This document shows positions 1 to 7,350 of a stretch of 20,446 nucleotides of DNA, piece after piece. Both the position numbers and the translations under genes were made by a program. Each line of letters opens with the position of its first letter. Position 1 is the stretch's first letter. The notes beneath the pieces were generated by a model that did no database searches, had not been told where the DNA came from, and worked only from the letters and a program-made list of their open reading frames with translations. Origin of the DNA: Thermodesulfobacteriales bacterium (lineage in GTDB: Bacteria; Desulfobacterota_D; UBA1144; Nemesobacterales; UBA2774); NCBI GenBank assembly GCA_004525335.1, contig SPCL01000018.1, forward strand, positions 1 through 20,446. The letters run 5' to 3'.

Positions 1-689
1 CCATTACTGCATAGAGAACATACAGTGTCCTTAAACTTCCAGTACCAGACCCTCTCTTCATGAAGTGTGTCCTTGTTGAGCAGTGCCCCGACCGGACAAA
101 GATCAGTAACATTTCCCGCAAGCTCATTGTCCAGCTTTTTCCCTGGAAAGACTACAATTTTTTTCCTGAACCCACGCCCGTTATATCCTAGCTCCCCGGT
201 TTTTGTAACTTCATCAGTAAATCTGACACATCTGGTGCACATAATGCAGCGGTTAGGATCGTAAAGAATTTTATCGCTTAAATAATATTTCTGTCTTACC
301 TTTTTCTGCTCAGGACCCTCTATTCTGCTATACCCGGGCCCATGTTCAACAACTGTAAGCTGAAGCGGACACTCTCCGCCCTTGTCGCAGATCGGGCAGT
401 CAAGAGGGTGATTTATTAAAGTGAATTCGAGGGTTGCTTTCCGAGCCGCAACTGCTCTAACAGAGTTTGTTTTTACAATGAGGCCTTCTCTGACATAAGT
501 ATTGCAAGCCGGCATTACTTTCGGCACTCCCTCTACGTCTACCAAACACTGCCTGCATTGAGCGACTACACTCAGAGCCGGATGATAGCAAAAATGGGGA
601 ATGTCTATACCTATTCGGGACGCAGCCTGAATGATATTAAGGCCGTCTTCGACTTCAATCTCTTTTCCGTCAATTGTCAGTTTTGGCAT
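1..689 (-). CDS. nuoG: NADH-quinone oxidoreductase subunit G (NuoG), N-terminal part, 3' end outside window
   Basis: Iron-sulfur subunit of respiratory complex I, on the peripheral arm facing the cytoplasm; it passes electrons from NADH toward quinone. The frame is open for 229 codons from an ATG at 689 to the window edge. Visible cofactor ligands in order: a plant-ferredoxin-type [2Fe-2S] site (Cys34, Cys45, Cys48, Cys62), the His-ligated [4Fe-4S] motif HPLDCPICDKGGECPLQ (His94, Cys98, Cys101, Cys107), a second [4Fe-4S] site (Cys148, Cys151, Cys154 with Cys198 in DLCPVGA), and the first two cysteines (Cys224, Cys227) of the extra cluster that opens the molybdopterin-oxidoreductase-like domain. 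Only the N-terminal third or so of a typical NuoG is present. The start is fixed by the usual beginning of the ferredoxin domain a few residues in; no clear Shine-Dalgarno sequence precedes it. It is first in its transcription unit, divergent from tamB. A NAD-reducing hydrogenase or formate dehydrogenase subunit shares these motifs and is the main alternative. Confidence 0.9.
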   Translation of the reverse strand, partial: MPKLTIDGKEIEVEDGLNIIQAASRIGIDIPHFCYHPALSVVAQCRQCLVDVEGVPKVMPACNTYVREGLIVKTNSVRAVAARKATLEFTLINHPLDCPICDKGGECPLQLTVVEHGPGYSRIEGPEQKKVRQKYYLSDKILYDPNRCIMCTRCVRFTDEVTKTGELGYNGRGFRKKIVVFPGKKLDNELAGNVTDLCPVGALLNKDTLHEERVWYWKFKDTVCSLCSN

Positions 690-945
690 GGAGAATTATC
701 AATAAAAATAAAGTTTCGAAAATAGTATCTGACCATTATTGTCTTAGCAAGTTAGATACTTAAGGTGAGTTTACCCAATATCTGTGAATATGCTGTAATT
801 TGAACATTCAATTTAAATAAGTGAGGTGAATATATATAAAAAAACTAAGATTTGTCAGGTATTTACGCAAAAAAGTAATTGAAAGCTAGGGCGTTATGCT
901 AAATGTAGTTTAAATGGAGTTGTGTTATACTTGAAACATAAGATT
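690..945. other. Divergent intergenic region nuoG / tamB
   Basis: About 256 bp, AT-rich, between two genes that point away from each other, so it should carry both promoters. A weak candidate for nuoG is listed separately. On the plus strand I found no convincing -35/-10 pair for tamB. A GGAG at 916-919 is the only Shine-Dalgarno-like element near the tamB start. No small ORF with a ribosome site, RNA gene or hairpin terminator was recognised. Confidence 0.5.
722..750 (-). promoter_or_regulatory. Possible sigma-70-type promoter for nuoG
   Basis: On the minus strand, TTGCTA (745-750) and TACTAT (722-727) are separated by 17 bp, each matching the consensus at four of six positions. This would give a leader of roughly 26 nt before the nuoG start. 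Weak by sequence alone, but nuoG must have a promoter here because the neighbour is divergent. Confidence 0.25.
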
Positions 946-3900
946 ATGCGCTCAAAAGTACTCAAACCTATAGGAATTTTCCTTTTAATAGTAGCCCTTT
1001 TAGTAGGACTAATGTTTTTCGCTGTCCAGTCAAACATTTTCAAACAATTTCTTAGGGTTACAACTAACGCCGTAGTTAGTTCGCTTACAAACCAAGGCTT
1101 TATCATAGGCAGCATCGAAGGGGACTTCCTAAGGGGCATTATATTGAGAGATGTTTCTTTTGAGATTGAGGGCCAGCCGTTCATCGAAACTGATGAAATA
1201 TTCATCGATTATTCCCTGCCCCTTTTACTGGATAGCTCAATGTTATTTAGTAAAGTTATCCCACTTGATGAAGTATCTATAACGGGTCTTCAAATTAATC
1301 TTATCCAAAATGAAGACCGAACCTGGAATTTTGAAAAATTAGGCGCATGGGAACAGCCAAAGGATAAAAAAGACTCGCCTGGGTGGAATATCTTTATTCA
1401 GAATGCAATATTGTCTCAGGCCAAGATAAGAATTGACGACCGTGTGAAGAAAGAAATCACGGATCTCAAATCAGACAAGATAGACCTTACAATCAAGATG
1501 TTTAAGATTGATCAGAGAGTCGAAATGCAGCTCAGAAAGAGCAATCTTGGTATTGTTTTTCAAGATCCGGACAGCGAGATTTTGTATCTAGATGATATCA
1601 CTGGTGGGGCAACATATACCAAAGGAAAAGGAACAGACAAATTTGATATAAAGCGTTTAAAGTTCTTCATCGGCGGCTCAGAGGTTTCTCTCACAGGGGT
1701 TGCTACAAATCTCAAACACCCTGATTTCAGTCTCCAAGCCTTGGCTGTGAATATAGGGAAGGATGAGAATATTGGTGATATCAATCTGGAGCTGGAGGCA
1801 AAAGGACATTACGAAAACTATAGATATTTAACCGCCAATGGCAAGCTTAAACTAGTAAAATCATCTTTAAGGGGAGAAAGTCTCAGTGGGGGTATTGATG
1901 ATATTAAAGTCGACGGTCCAGATATAACGCTAAAAGGCGGAAAGCTTAGCACTGACTTTGGAAGCGCATCTTTTTCAGGGGATTTAGACTTGCCGGAGAT
2001 GCTGGCTGATGGAAAAGATAATAAACTCGATATTAATCTCAGTATCAATTCGTTAAATGCCTCGAGAATATTAGAGATGCTTGAAAAAAACGAGGCCCTG
2101 GAGAAGAACAAAGAATTGGAAGAACAAGTAAACTCAATTCTCGATGCAAATCTAAACGGCGCCTTAAATATAAGTGGGAACTGGAATAAACGTCAGGACC
2201 TAGAGGCAAAAATCGATTTATCAAATCTTAGTCTAACCGGCAGTGATGTTGGAGAATTAACACTAAGTGGTCCAATCAATCTTAGCAGTTCTTCACTTGA
2301 TTACGATTTGGATACAACCCTTATTAAAACCGACTTGGGATTCTTGCTGAAGGATGATCATTATAAGAGCAGCATTAATTCTAAGCTTATCCTAAAAGGC
2401 TCTGTCCCGTTTGAAGGAGATTTTCTTAAGGGTTTTGAGGGTTCTATTGATGGCGATATTCTTCCTTCGACTATTTCGGGTCTCAGTATCAAAGAGGGGA
2501 AAATTCAAGCTGATTACAGCCAGAATTTATTGAATATCAAATCTCTCTTAGTTGATTCAGATTCCCTAACATTTAAAGCTTCCGGTTCCATCAATCAAGA
2601 AGGATCAAAAGGTATAAACTATAGCCTTGATATAGGTGACCTCAGTGCGTTGTCCAATTTTGTCGATGATTTAGATATTAAAGGGGTTCTTAAAATTAAA
2701 GGTAGTGTAAAAGGTGATTTCACCAGACCTCAACTTATCTTAAACGCAAGCGGCTCAAATATCACGGATGAAATAGGCAGCTTTATTATAAAAGAAGTTG
2801 ATTTGTCCGGGGAGAGTTTTCTTAGTTATCAGGATCCGGGGCTTCATCTCAAAGGTACGATGAAGGGGGCGGAGATTAATGGGCAGAGAATTAAAACCGC
2901 CAGTTTCAAAGCCGATAGCATAGGTGAGATAATAGATGGAAGTTTGAATGTTCTAGGCAGCTCAAATACCAAATACAAAATGGATTTTAAGCTTACAGAG
3001 TTAAATGAAAATGAAACCAAGATAGAAATAAGTGAAATCAACATGAATTTCCGAAAAGAGGTCTTAAAAAACAAGGCGCCGGTTCTGGTGTCGATATTTA
3101 AAGACAGAGTAAGTGTAAGTTCTATTAATCTGTATCATAAAGATAATTATATTATAGGCGCAGTCGATTTAGTTTATGACGGCGGACTTGAAGGATCACT
3201 GGAACTCAAGCATCTCAATTTGGAAGATGTCTCTGAATTGTTAAACCTGTATTCCCCATTAAAAGGCAGCCTTACAGGTCAAATAGATCTTGACACATCT
3301 CTTAAATACCCTGATATAACGACCAACATCAGAGCTGAGAACTTGGAATTCATGAGTTTTACAAGCGATGAACTCTTACTCAATCTTCTGATTTCAAAGA
3401 GCGGAGTAAATTTTGACCTCGATGTAAAGGATAAGGCTCAAAAAATACTTGTCGCTCATGGGACCGCTAACATAGACCTTAGTTCTCCTAATTTGCAGGA
3501 GAGTTATAAAAAAGCAACGATTGATCTTAGTGTTCAATCAAACGGTGTGGATATCAGCCCGCTTGCCGCGTTTAATCCGGAAATACAAAAGATAGATGGG
3601 AAATTAAAGATCGATATTAGCGCTTTTGGGACAGGTGAAAATCCAAATGTATCAGGGAAGATTGAAGTAGAAGATGTCGATTTGGATCTCTATTCCCTCC
3701 GCAATAATGTAGAAATACCTTATGCGGTGATGGATTTGGAGGGGATATATGCAGTGCTGCAGCCGGTAATAATCCTTACAACTGAAGGTAAAGGGCTTTT
3801 TGATGGAAAGATTGACTTAAGAGATCTCTCTTATACTGCTAAAGGCACATTGGAAGGGCTCTTGATCAAATCAAATCCTGATGATGTGACCGCAAATCTT

Positions 3901-4860
3901 TATGGTGATATCAATGTCAAAGGTCAAGGATTTAAGGCTTTTATAGACGGCAAACTTACTGCAAAAGAGGTCCAAGCCATAGTTCCTGAGAAACCGGTGA
4001 AATATATAAAGGATATTCAGTTTGTGGACGATCGAAACTTCCAGTTAGAGGAGTTTATCTTTACCGGGAAAGGCCCTGTGGATTATTTCATAGAGTATAT
4101 AGCTATGGACATTGATGTGGATATACCAAATAATTCCTGGATAAAAGGTAGCGGCGCAAATATTGAGGTAGAAGGAAAACTTAATGTTAAAAAAAATTAT
4201 GGTGAGCTTTATGTTGTAAGCGGCAGCATTGAGGTAGTCAGAGGTGATTACCATTTCATGGGGAAACTTTTTAATATTGAGGGCGGTACAGTGAGTTTTA
4301 GAGGTAAAGAGGTTGTTAATCCATTTTTAGATGTACGTGCTCTATATGAAGTTTCAAGTGTTCAGGTCTATATCAACATCACTGGTACAGCTGGGAAACC
4401 TAAAATACAGCTTACTAGTGACCCCCCACTAGATGAGAATGATATTGTGTCCTACTTAGTCTTTGGTACCTCGTCTGAGAATCTTTCATCAGAAGATCGG
4501 GTAGCTTTTCAAGAAAAAGCTGGTGAAGTGCTAGGTACAATGGCTGTGGGAGAGTTAAGAGAGATGCTGGGAGAAGAATTTGCGCTTGACGTGATAACTA
4601 TTAAAGGGGGCCAGACCGGATTTAGGGACACACATGTAGAAGTAGGCAAATATATTACTAAAGATTTATATGTCGGTTACGAGCGTTTCTCCTATGAACG
4701 TTTTTATTATGAGCGTTATTTTTTCAGCCCAAGTCTTCCGTCCTCAACTGTAACTGCCAATAGAGCGGTTATAGAATATAGGCTATTTGATTTCTTAACT
4801 GTGGAAAGTGAAATAGGCGAAGAATCAGGAGCCGATCTCTTCTTTAATTTCGATTATTAA
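946..4860 (+). CDS. tamB: TamB-type translocation and assembly module protein (AsmA-like/DUF490)
   Basis: Very long periplasm-spanning envelope protein of the TamB family (1304 residues from this ATG). Family members are anchored in the inner membrane and form a long beta-rich groove reaching the outer membrane, linked to outer-membrane protein assembly and lipid transport. Visible here: one N-terminal hydrophobic anchor (about residues 6-26), then some 950 residues of repetitive beta-strand sequence rich in alternating Asp/Gly/Leu/Ile with recurring LxGxxxL and ANGxL-like elements, and the conserved C-terminal DUF490 region (about residue 990 to the end), recognisable from GKPKIQLTSDPPLDENDI and VSYLVFG. 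The protein ends in ADLFFNFDY, an aromatic terminal strand usual for the family. Start is uncertain: GGAG at 916-919 would place translation better at TTG 931 than at GTG 922 (only 2 nt away), while ATG 946 gives the most typical N-terminus; these differ by at most eight residues. A short tandem repeat near the C-terminus is listed separately. No tamA/BamA-like gene is adjacent. Confidence 0.88.
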   Translation: MRSKVLKPIGIFLLIVALLVGLMFFAVQSNIFKQFLRVTTNAVVSSLTNQGFIIGSIEGDFLRGIILRDVSFEIEGQPFIETDEIFIDYSLPLLLDSSMLFSKVIPLDEVSITGLQINLIQNEDRTWNFEKLGAWEQPKDKKDSPGWNIFIQNAILSQAKIRIDDRVKKEITDLKSDKIDLTIKMFKIDQRVEMQLRKSNLGIVFQDPDSEILYLDDITGGATYTKGKGTDKFDIKRLKFFIGGSEVSLTGVATNLKHPDFSLQALAVNIGKDENIGDINLELEAKGHYENYRYLTANGKLKLVKSSLRGESLSGGIDDIKVDGPDITLKGGKLSTDFGSASFSGDLDLPEMLADGKDNKLDINLSINSLNASRILEMLEKNEALEKNKELEEQVNSILDANLNGALNISGNWNKRQDLEAKIDLSNLSLTGSDVGELTLSGPINLSSSSLDYDLDTTLIKTDLGFLLKDDHYKSSINSKLILKGSVPFEGDFLKGFEGSIDGDILPSTISGLSIKEGKIQADYSQNLLNIKSLLVDSDSLTFKASGSINQEGSKGINYSLDIGDLSALSNFVDDLDIKGVLKIKGSVKGDFTRPQLILNASGSNITDEIGSFIIKEVDLSGESFLSYQDPGLHLKGTMKGAEINGQRIKTASFKADSIGEIIDGSLNVLGSSNTKYKMDFKLTELNENETKIEISEINMNFRKEVLKNKAPVLVSIFKDRVSVSSINLYHKDNYIIGAVDLVYDGGLEGSLELKHLNLEDVSELLNLYSPLKGSLTGQIDLDTSLKYPDITTNIRAENLEFMSFTSDELLLNLLISKSGVNFDLDVKDKAQKILVAHGTANIDLSSPNLQESYKKATIDLSVQSNGVDISPLAAFNPEIQKIDGKLKIDISAFGTGENPNVSGKIEVEDVDLDLYSLRNNVEIPYAVMDLEGIYAVLQPVIILTTEGKGLFDGKIDLRDLSYTAKGTLEGLLIKSNPDDVTANLYGDINVKGQGFKAFIDGKLTAKEVQAIVPEKPVKYIKDIQFVDDRNFQLEEFIFTGKGPVDYFIEYIAMDIDVDIPNNSWIKGSGANIEVEGKLNVKKNYGELYVVSGSIEVVRGDYHFMGKLFNIEGGTVSFRGKEVVNPFLDVRALYEVSSVQVYINITGTAGKPKIQLTSDPPLDENDIVSYLVFGTSSENLSSEDRVAFQEKAGEVLGTMAVGELREMLGEEFALDVITIKGGQTGFRDTHVEVGKYITKDLYVGYERFSYERFYYERYFFSPSLPSSTVTANRAVIEYRLFDFLTVESEIGEESGADLFFNFDY
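4678..4722 (+). repeat. Three tandem 15-bp units in tamB encoding a YERF repeat
   Basis: Three consecutive 15-bp units (4678-4692, 4693-4707, 4708-4722) encode YERFS, YERFY and YERYF. They lie in the C-terminal DUF490 domain, just after the stretch where homologues usually have a single YER turn. The copies have diverged at several third positions, so this is not a recent slippage event. Confidence 0.7.
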
Positions 4861-4907
4861 TTTTCAACTTCACTCTGATCTCTAGAATTGATGCTAAACA
4901 AAGATTG

Positions 4908-6092
4908 TTATTTATTAATAAATCTTCTGATACCACGGACAGCCTGCATTATTCTCTTTTCGTTTTCTACTAGGGCAAATCTAACGAATCCTTCACCGTA
5001 GTTTCCAAATCCTATTCCTGGTGAAACAGCAACCTTGGCTTCTTCAATTAGTTTCTTTGAGAATTCAAGTGAACCCATGCTCTTAAATTCCTCTGGTATC
5101 TCTCCCCAAACAAACATAGTCCCCTTTGGCTTGGGTATCTTCCACCCGGCTCTGTTTAATCCCTCGACAAGCCTGTCTCTTCTCAACTTGTAAAGATCTC
5201 TAATTTCTTGCACGCAATCCTGTGGACCATTTAAAGCGGCTATGCCCGCTACTTGCACCGGCGCGAATATTCCATAATCCATGTAGCTTTTTATTCTTTT
5301 TAAGGCGGATACTATTTTTGGATTCCCTACCATAAATCCTATACGCCACCCGGGCATGTTATAGCTTTTAGAGAGGGAATAAAACTCAACCCCTACATCT
5401 TTAGCCCCGGGGATTTGAAGAAAACTCGGAGCTTTGTATCCGTCATAACATAGCTCTGCATATGCCAGGTCGTGCACTACTATAAGCCCTGATTCTTTTG
5501 CAAGCTCGTATATGCTCTTAAAAAAATCAAGATCAACAGTTTCAGTAGTAGGATTATTAGGGAAGGAAATCATAAGCACTTTTGGCTTAGGCCACATTTC
5601 TTTGACTGCTTTTTCTATAGACTCTAAAAGTTCTGATCCGCCTGAAAGCGGAACGCTTTGTACGTCCCCCCTTGAAATGATTACCGAGTATATGTGAATT
5701 GGATATGCCGGGTTAGGCACAATCACAGTGTCCCCCGGAGATAGTATTGATAACATCAAGTGGGAGATGCCCTCTTTTGATCCTATAGTAACCACTGCCT
5801 CAGATTCCGGGTCTAGGTCCACATCATATTTTCTTTTGTACCAGTCACAAATTGCCAATCTTAATTTTGGTATTCCAGCAGAAGCTGAATATCTATGCGA
5901 CCTAGGGTCACTTGAAGCCTCAACTAGCTTTTTAACGATATGCTCTGGGGTTGGCTGATCAGGATTACCCATTCCTAAATCTATTATGTCTTCACCACTA
6001 GCCCGAGCCTTGGTCTTGAGCTCGTTGACTATATTAAATACATAGGGCGGCAGACGTCTAATAAGTGAAAAATCTTCTGATGATTTTGGCAT
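4908..6092 (-). CDS. alaC: Alanine-synthesising class I aminotransferase, AlaC-like
   Basis: PLP-dependent fold-type I aminotransferase, 394 residues, expected to make alanine from pyruvate using glutamate as amino donor in the cytoplasm. It follows E. coli AlaC (YfdZ) closely along its length: RLPPYVFNI near the N-terminus, VTIGSKEGISHLML around 101-114, VPNPAYPIHIY (125-135), FPNNPT (177-182), HDLAYA (207-212), and SLSKSYNMPGWRIGF with the PLP-binding Lys242 and phosphate-binding Arg250. Arg371 in FVRFALVEN is the expected substrate-carboxylate arginine. Start ATG at 6092 is preceded by AAGGAAG with good spacing. The gene converges on tamB (47 bp between the ends) and diverges from rlpA. 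Related LL-diaminopimelate aminotransferases (DapL) and aspartate aminotransferases share the fold, but the signature segments are those of AlaC. No truncation or missing catalytic residue is seen. Confidence 0.85.
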   Translation of the reverse strand: MPKSSEDFSLIRRLPPYVFNIVNELKTKARASGEDIIDLGMGNPDQPTPEHIVKKLVEASSDPRSHRYSASAGIPKLRLAICDWYKRKYDVDLDPESEAVVTIGSKEGISHLMLSILSPGDTVIVPNPAYPIHIYSVIISRGDVQSVPLSGGSELLESIEKAVKEMWPKPKVLMISFPNNPTTETVDLDFFKSIYELAKESGLIVVHDLAYAELCYDGYKAPSFLQIPGAKDVGVEFYSLSKSYNMPGWRIGFMVGNPKIVSALKRIKSYMDYGIFAPVQVAGIAALNGPQDCVQEIRDLYKLRRDRLVEGLNRAGWKIPKPKGTMFVWGEIPEEFKSMGSLEFSKKLIEEAKVAVSPGIGFGNYGEGFVRFALVENEKRIMQAVRGIRRFINK

Positions 6093-6117
6093 AATTCTTC
6101 CTTTTTAATTTAGAGAT

Positions 6118-6145
6118 AATATAAGTGAATCCTTGACAATCTCAA
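6118..6145 (-). promoter_or_regulatory. Probable sigma-70-type promoter for alaC
   Basis: Minus strand TTGAGA (6140-6145) and TATATT (6118-6123), each five of six to consensus, 16 bp apart. Expected transcription start near 6111, giving a leader of about 19 nt that contains the AAGGAAG ribosome site of alaC. Confidence 0.45.
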
Positions 6146-6162
6146 GGTAAATAAGTCAAAAT
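6133..6162 (+). promoter_or_regulatory. Possible sigma-70-type promoter for the rlpA-led gene run
   Basis: Plus strand TTGACA (6133-6138, perfect -35) followed after 18 bp by CAAAAT (6157-6162, four of six). Expected start near 6170, about 20 nt before the ATG at 6191. Its -35 box interleaves with that of the alaC promoter on the other strand, so the two promoters probably share or compete for space. Confidence 0.35.
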
Positions 6163-6190
6163 ATTTATTTGTCTGTAAAAATTGGGTCTG

Positions 6191-6574
6191 ATGAATATTA
6201 AATCTATAGCACTTATCATAATTTTAAGTTTTTTCTTTCCTTTATCAAGCGGTTCTGTTGAGAATTATCCTCAATATGGACATGCATCATGGTACGGGGG
6301 TAAGTTCCACGGTAGAAAAACCGCAAGTGGAGAGCGTTTTAACAAAAATAGCTTTACCGGAGCGCATAAGCAACTTCCCTTCGACACAGTTATCAGAGTG
6401 ACAAACTTAAGAAACGGAAAAGATGTTTATGTCCGCATTAATGATAGAGGGCCATTTGTAAGCGGACGGATTGTAGATATATCCCGCGCAGCCGCTGAGG
6501 CTATAGGCTTTAACGGGAGAGGGGTTATAAGAGTAAAGATTGAGGTTGTAACTCTGCCTTCCGGTAGTACTTAG
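6191..6574 (+). CDS. Short secreted RlpA-like double-psi beta-barrel protein
   Basis: Small RlpA-family protein of 127 residues, probably acting on peptidoglycan in the periplasm. RlpA proteins of the Pseudomonas type are lytic transglycosylases acting on peptide-stripped glycan. An N-terminal signal peptide (about 1-22, hydrophobic SIALIIILSFFFPLSS) has no lipobox cysteine, so export as a soluble protein is expected. The double-psi beta-barrel fills residues 30-121: ASWYGGKFHGRKTASGERF, TGAHKQLP with the catalytic-type His59, and NDRGPF with Asp85. There is no C-terminal SPOR domain. ATG 6191 was preferred over the in-frame TTG at 6182 because neither has a strong ribosome site. It lies 62 bp upstream of a second, larger rlpA paralogue; over the barrel I count about 54 identities in 91 ungapped positions, so they are likely a tandem duplication. 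Confidence 0.82.
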   Translation: MNIKSIALIIILSFFFPLSSGSVENYPQYGHASWYGGKFHGRKTASGERFNKNSFTGAHKQLPFDTVIRVTNLRNGKDVYVRINDRGPFVSGRIVDISRAAAEAIGFNGRGVIRVKIEVVTLPSGST

Positions 6575-6636
6575 TTTGTATATAATTACCCCAGATTCTT
6601 TAGAAGATAGATACTGTGTGTTAAAATCCAAGAGAT

Positions 6637-7320
6637 ATGAATATCCGAATTCTACTTCTGTTCTTTCTCATAACTCTTATGTTCTCCTGTGGGAAAAAAG
6701 GTGTAAGCTCATATCCAAGTCCTGATCAAGCGCCTCCATCATCCGCTCCTGCCGGTTATACAATTGAGGGTTCTACACAAATAGGCCTTGCTTCTTGGTA
6801 CGGGATTGAAGAACACAACAATTATGCTGCAAGCGGAGAGCGCTTCAGTAAGCACGCCTACACGGCAGCTCATAAAACCCTTCCATTGGGAACTGTAGTG
6901 AGAGTTACTAACTTAGAAAACGGAAGAGATGTTATAGTTAAAGTAAATGACCGAGGCCCCTTTGTTGGAGATCGCATAATTGATCTCTCTCATGCTCCCG
7001 CAACATCAATCGGCATGGTACAAAAAGGTGTGGTAAAAGTAAAAGTTGAGGTGGTGTCGACCCCTTCTACAAAAACCTCTAACTACTTCACACCTGAATA
7101 CACTGTTCAGGTTGCATCATATAGTAATCAGACGAGTGCAAATAATGCCAAGAGAAGTTTGGATGCTGAATATAATGATGTCAGGGTTGAATCTGTTAAT
7201 GTCAAAGGAAGTAAATATTACAGAGTTAGGGTAGGGCGTTATAATAGTAAAAATGACGCCAATAAAGCAGCTTCAAAACTCAGAAAAAAAGGCTATACAA
7301 CAAGAGTAATTCTCGAATAA
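6637..7320 (+). CDS. rlpA: RlpA-type septal ring lytic transglycosylase, lipoprotein with SPOR domain
   Basis: Lipoprotein of 227 residues expected to sit on the outer membrane and cleave or bind denuded peptidoglycan at division sites. N-terminal signal peptide ends in a lipobox-like MFSC with Cys18 as the acylated residue. A Pro/Ser-rich linker (about 19-45) leads to the double-psi beta-barrel (about 49-140): ASWYG, AASGERF, TAAHKTLP with His79 and NDRGPF with Asp105, the pair matching catalytic residues of Pseudomonas RlpA. A SPOR domain follows (about 154-226; YTVQVASYSN opening and YYRVRVGRY), the module that binds septal glycan lacking stem peptides. This is the full domain set of classical RlpA. 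A weak purine-rich AGAG lies just before the ATG. It stands second in a five-gene co-directional run, 30 bp before the DapF-like gene. Confidence 0.88.
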   Translation: MNIRILLLFFLITLMFSCGKKGVSSYPSPDQAPPSSAPAGYTIEGSTQIGLASWYGIEEHNNYAASGERFSKHAYTAAHKTLPLGTVVRVTNLENGRDVIVKVNDRGPFVGDRIIDLSHAPATSIGMVQKGVVKVKVEVVSTPSTKTSNYFTPEYTVQVASYSNQTSANNAKRSLDAEYNDVRVESVNVKGSKYYRVRVGRYNSKNDANKAASKLRKKGYTTRVILE

Positions 7321-7350
7321 CTCAAATTACACTCTACGAGGACATTTATT

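Noticed and set aside
67..264. Small plus-strand frame at the left edge
   Set aside because: It is opposite the cysteine-motif-bearing NuoG frame, which is open to the window edge.
894..1205. Minus-strand open frame of 103 codons over the tamB start
   Set aside because: It lies opposite the well-supported N-terminus of TamB, has no recognisable domain and no ribosome site of note; the same holds for the other frames opposite tamB.
4901..4926. AT-rich inverted repeat (AAGATT ... AATCTT) between tamB and alaC as a bidirectional terminator
   Set aside because: The stem is short and all A/T with a loop of 14 and no clear T tract, so it is too weak to call.
4908..6092. LL-diaminopimelate aminotransferase (DapL), tempting because of the DapF-like gene nearby
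   Set aside because: The signature segments (RLPPYVFNI, VTIGSKEGISHLML, SLSKSYNMPGWRIGFMVGN) match AlaC rather than DapL, and the two genes are divergent.
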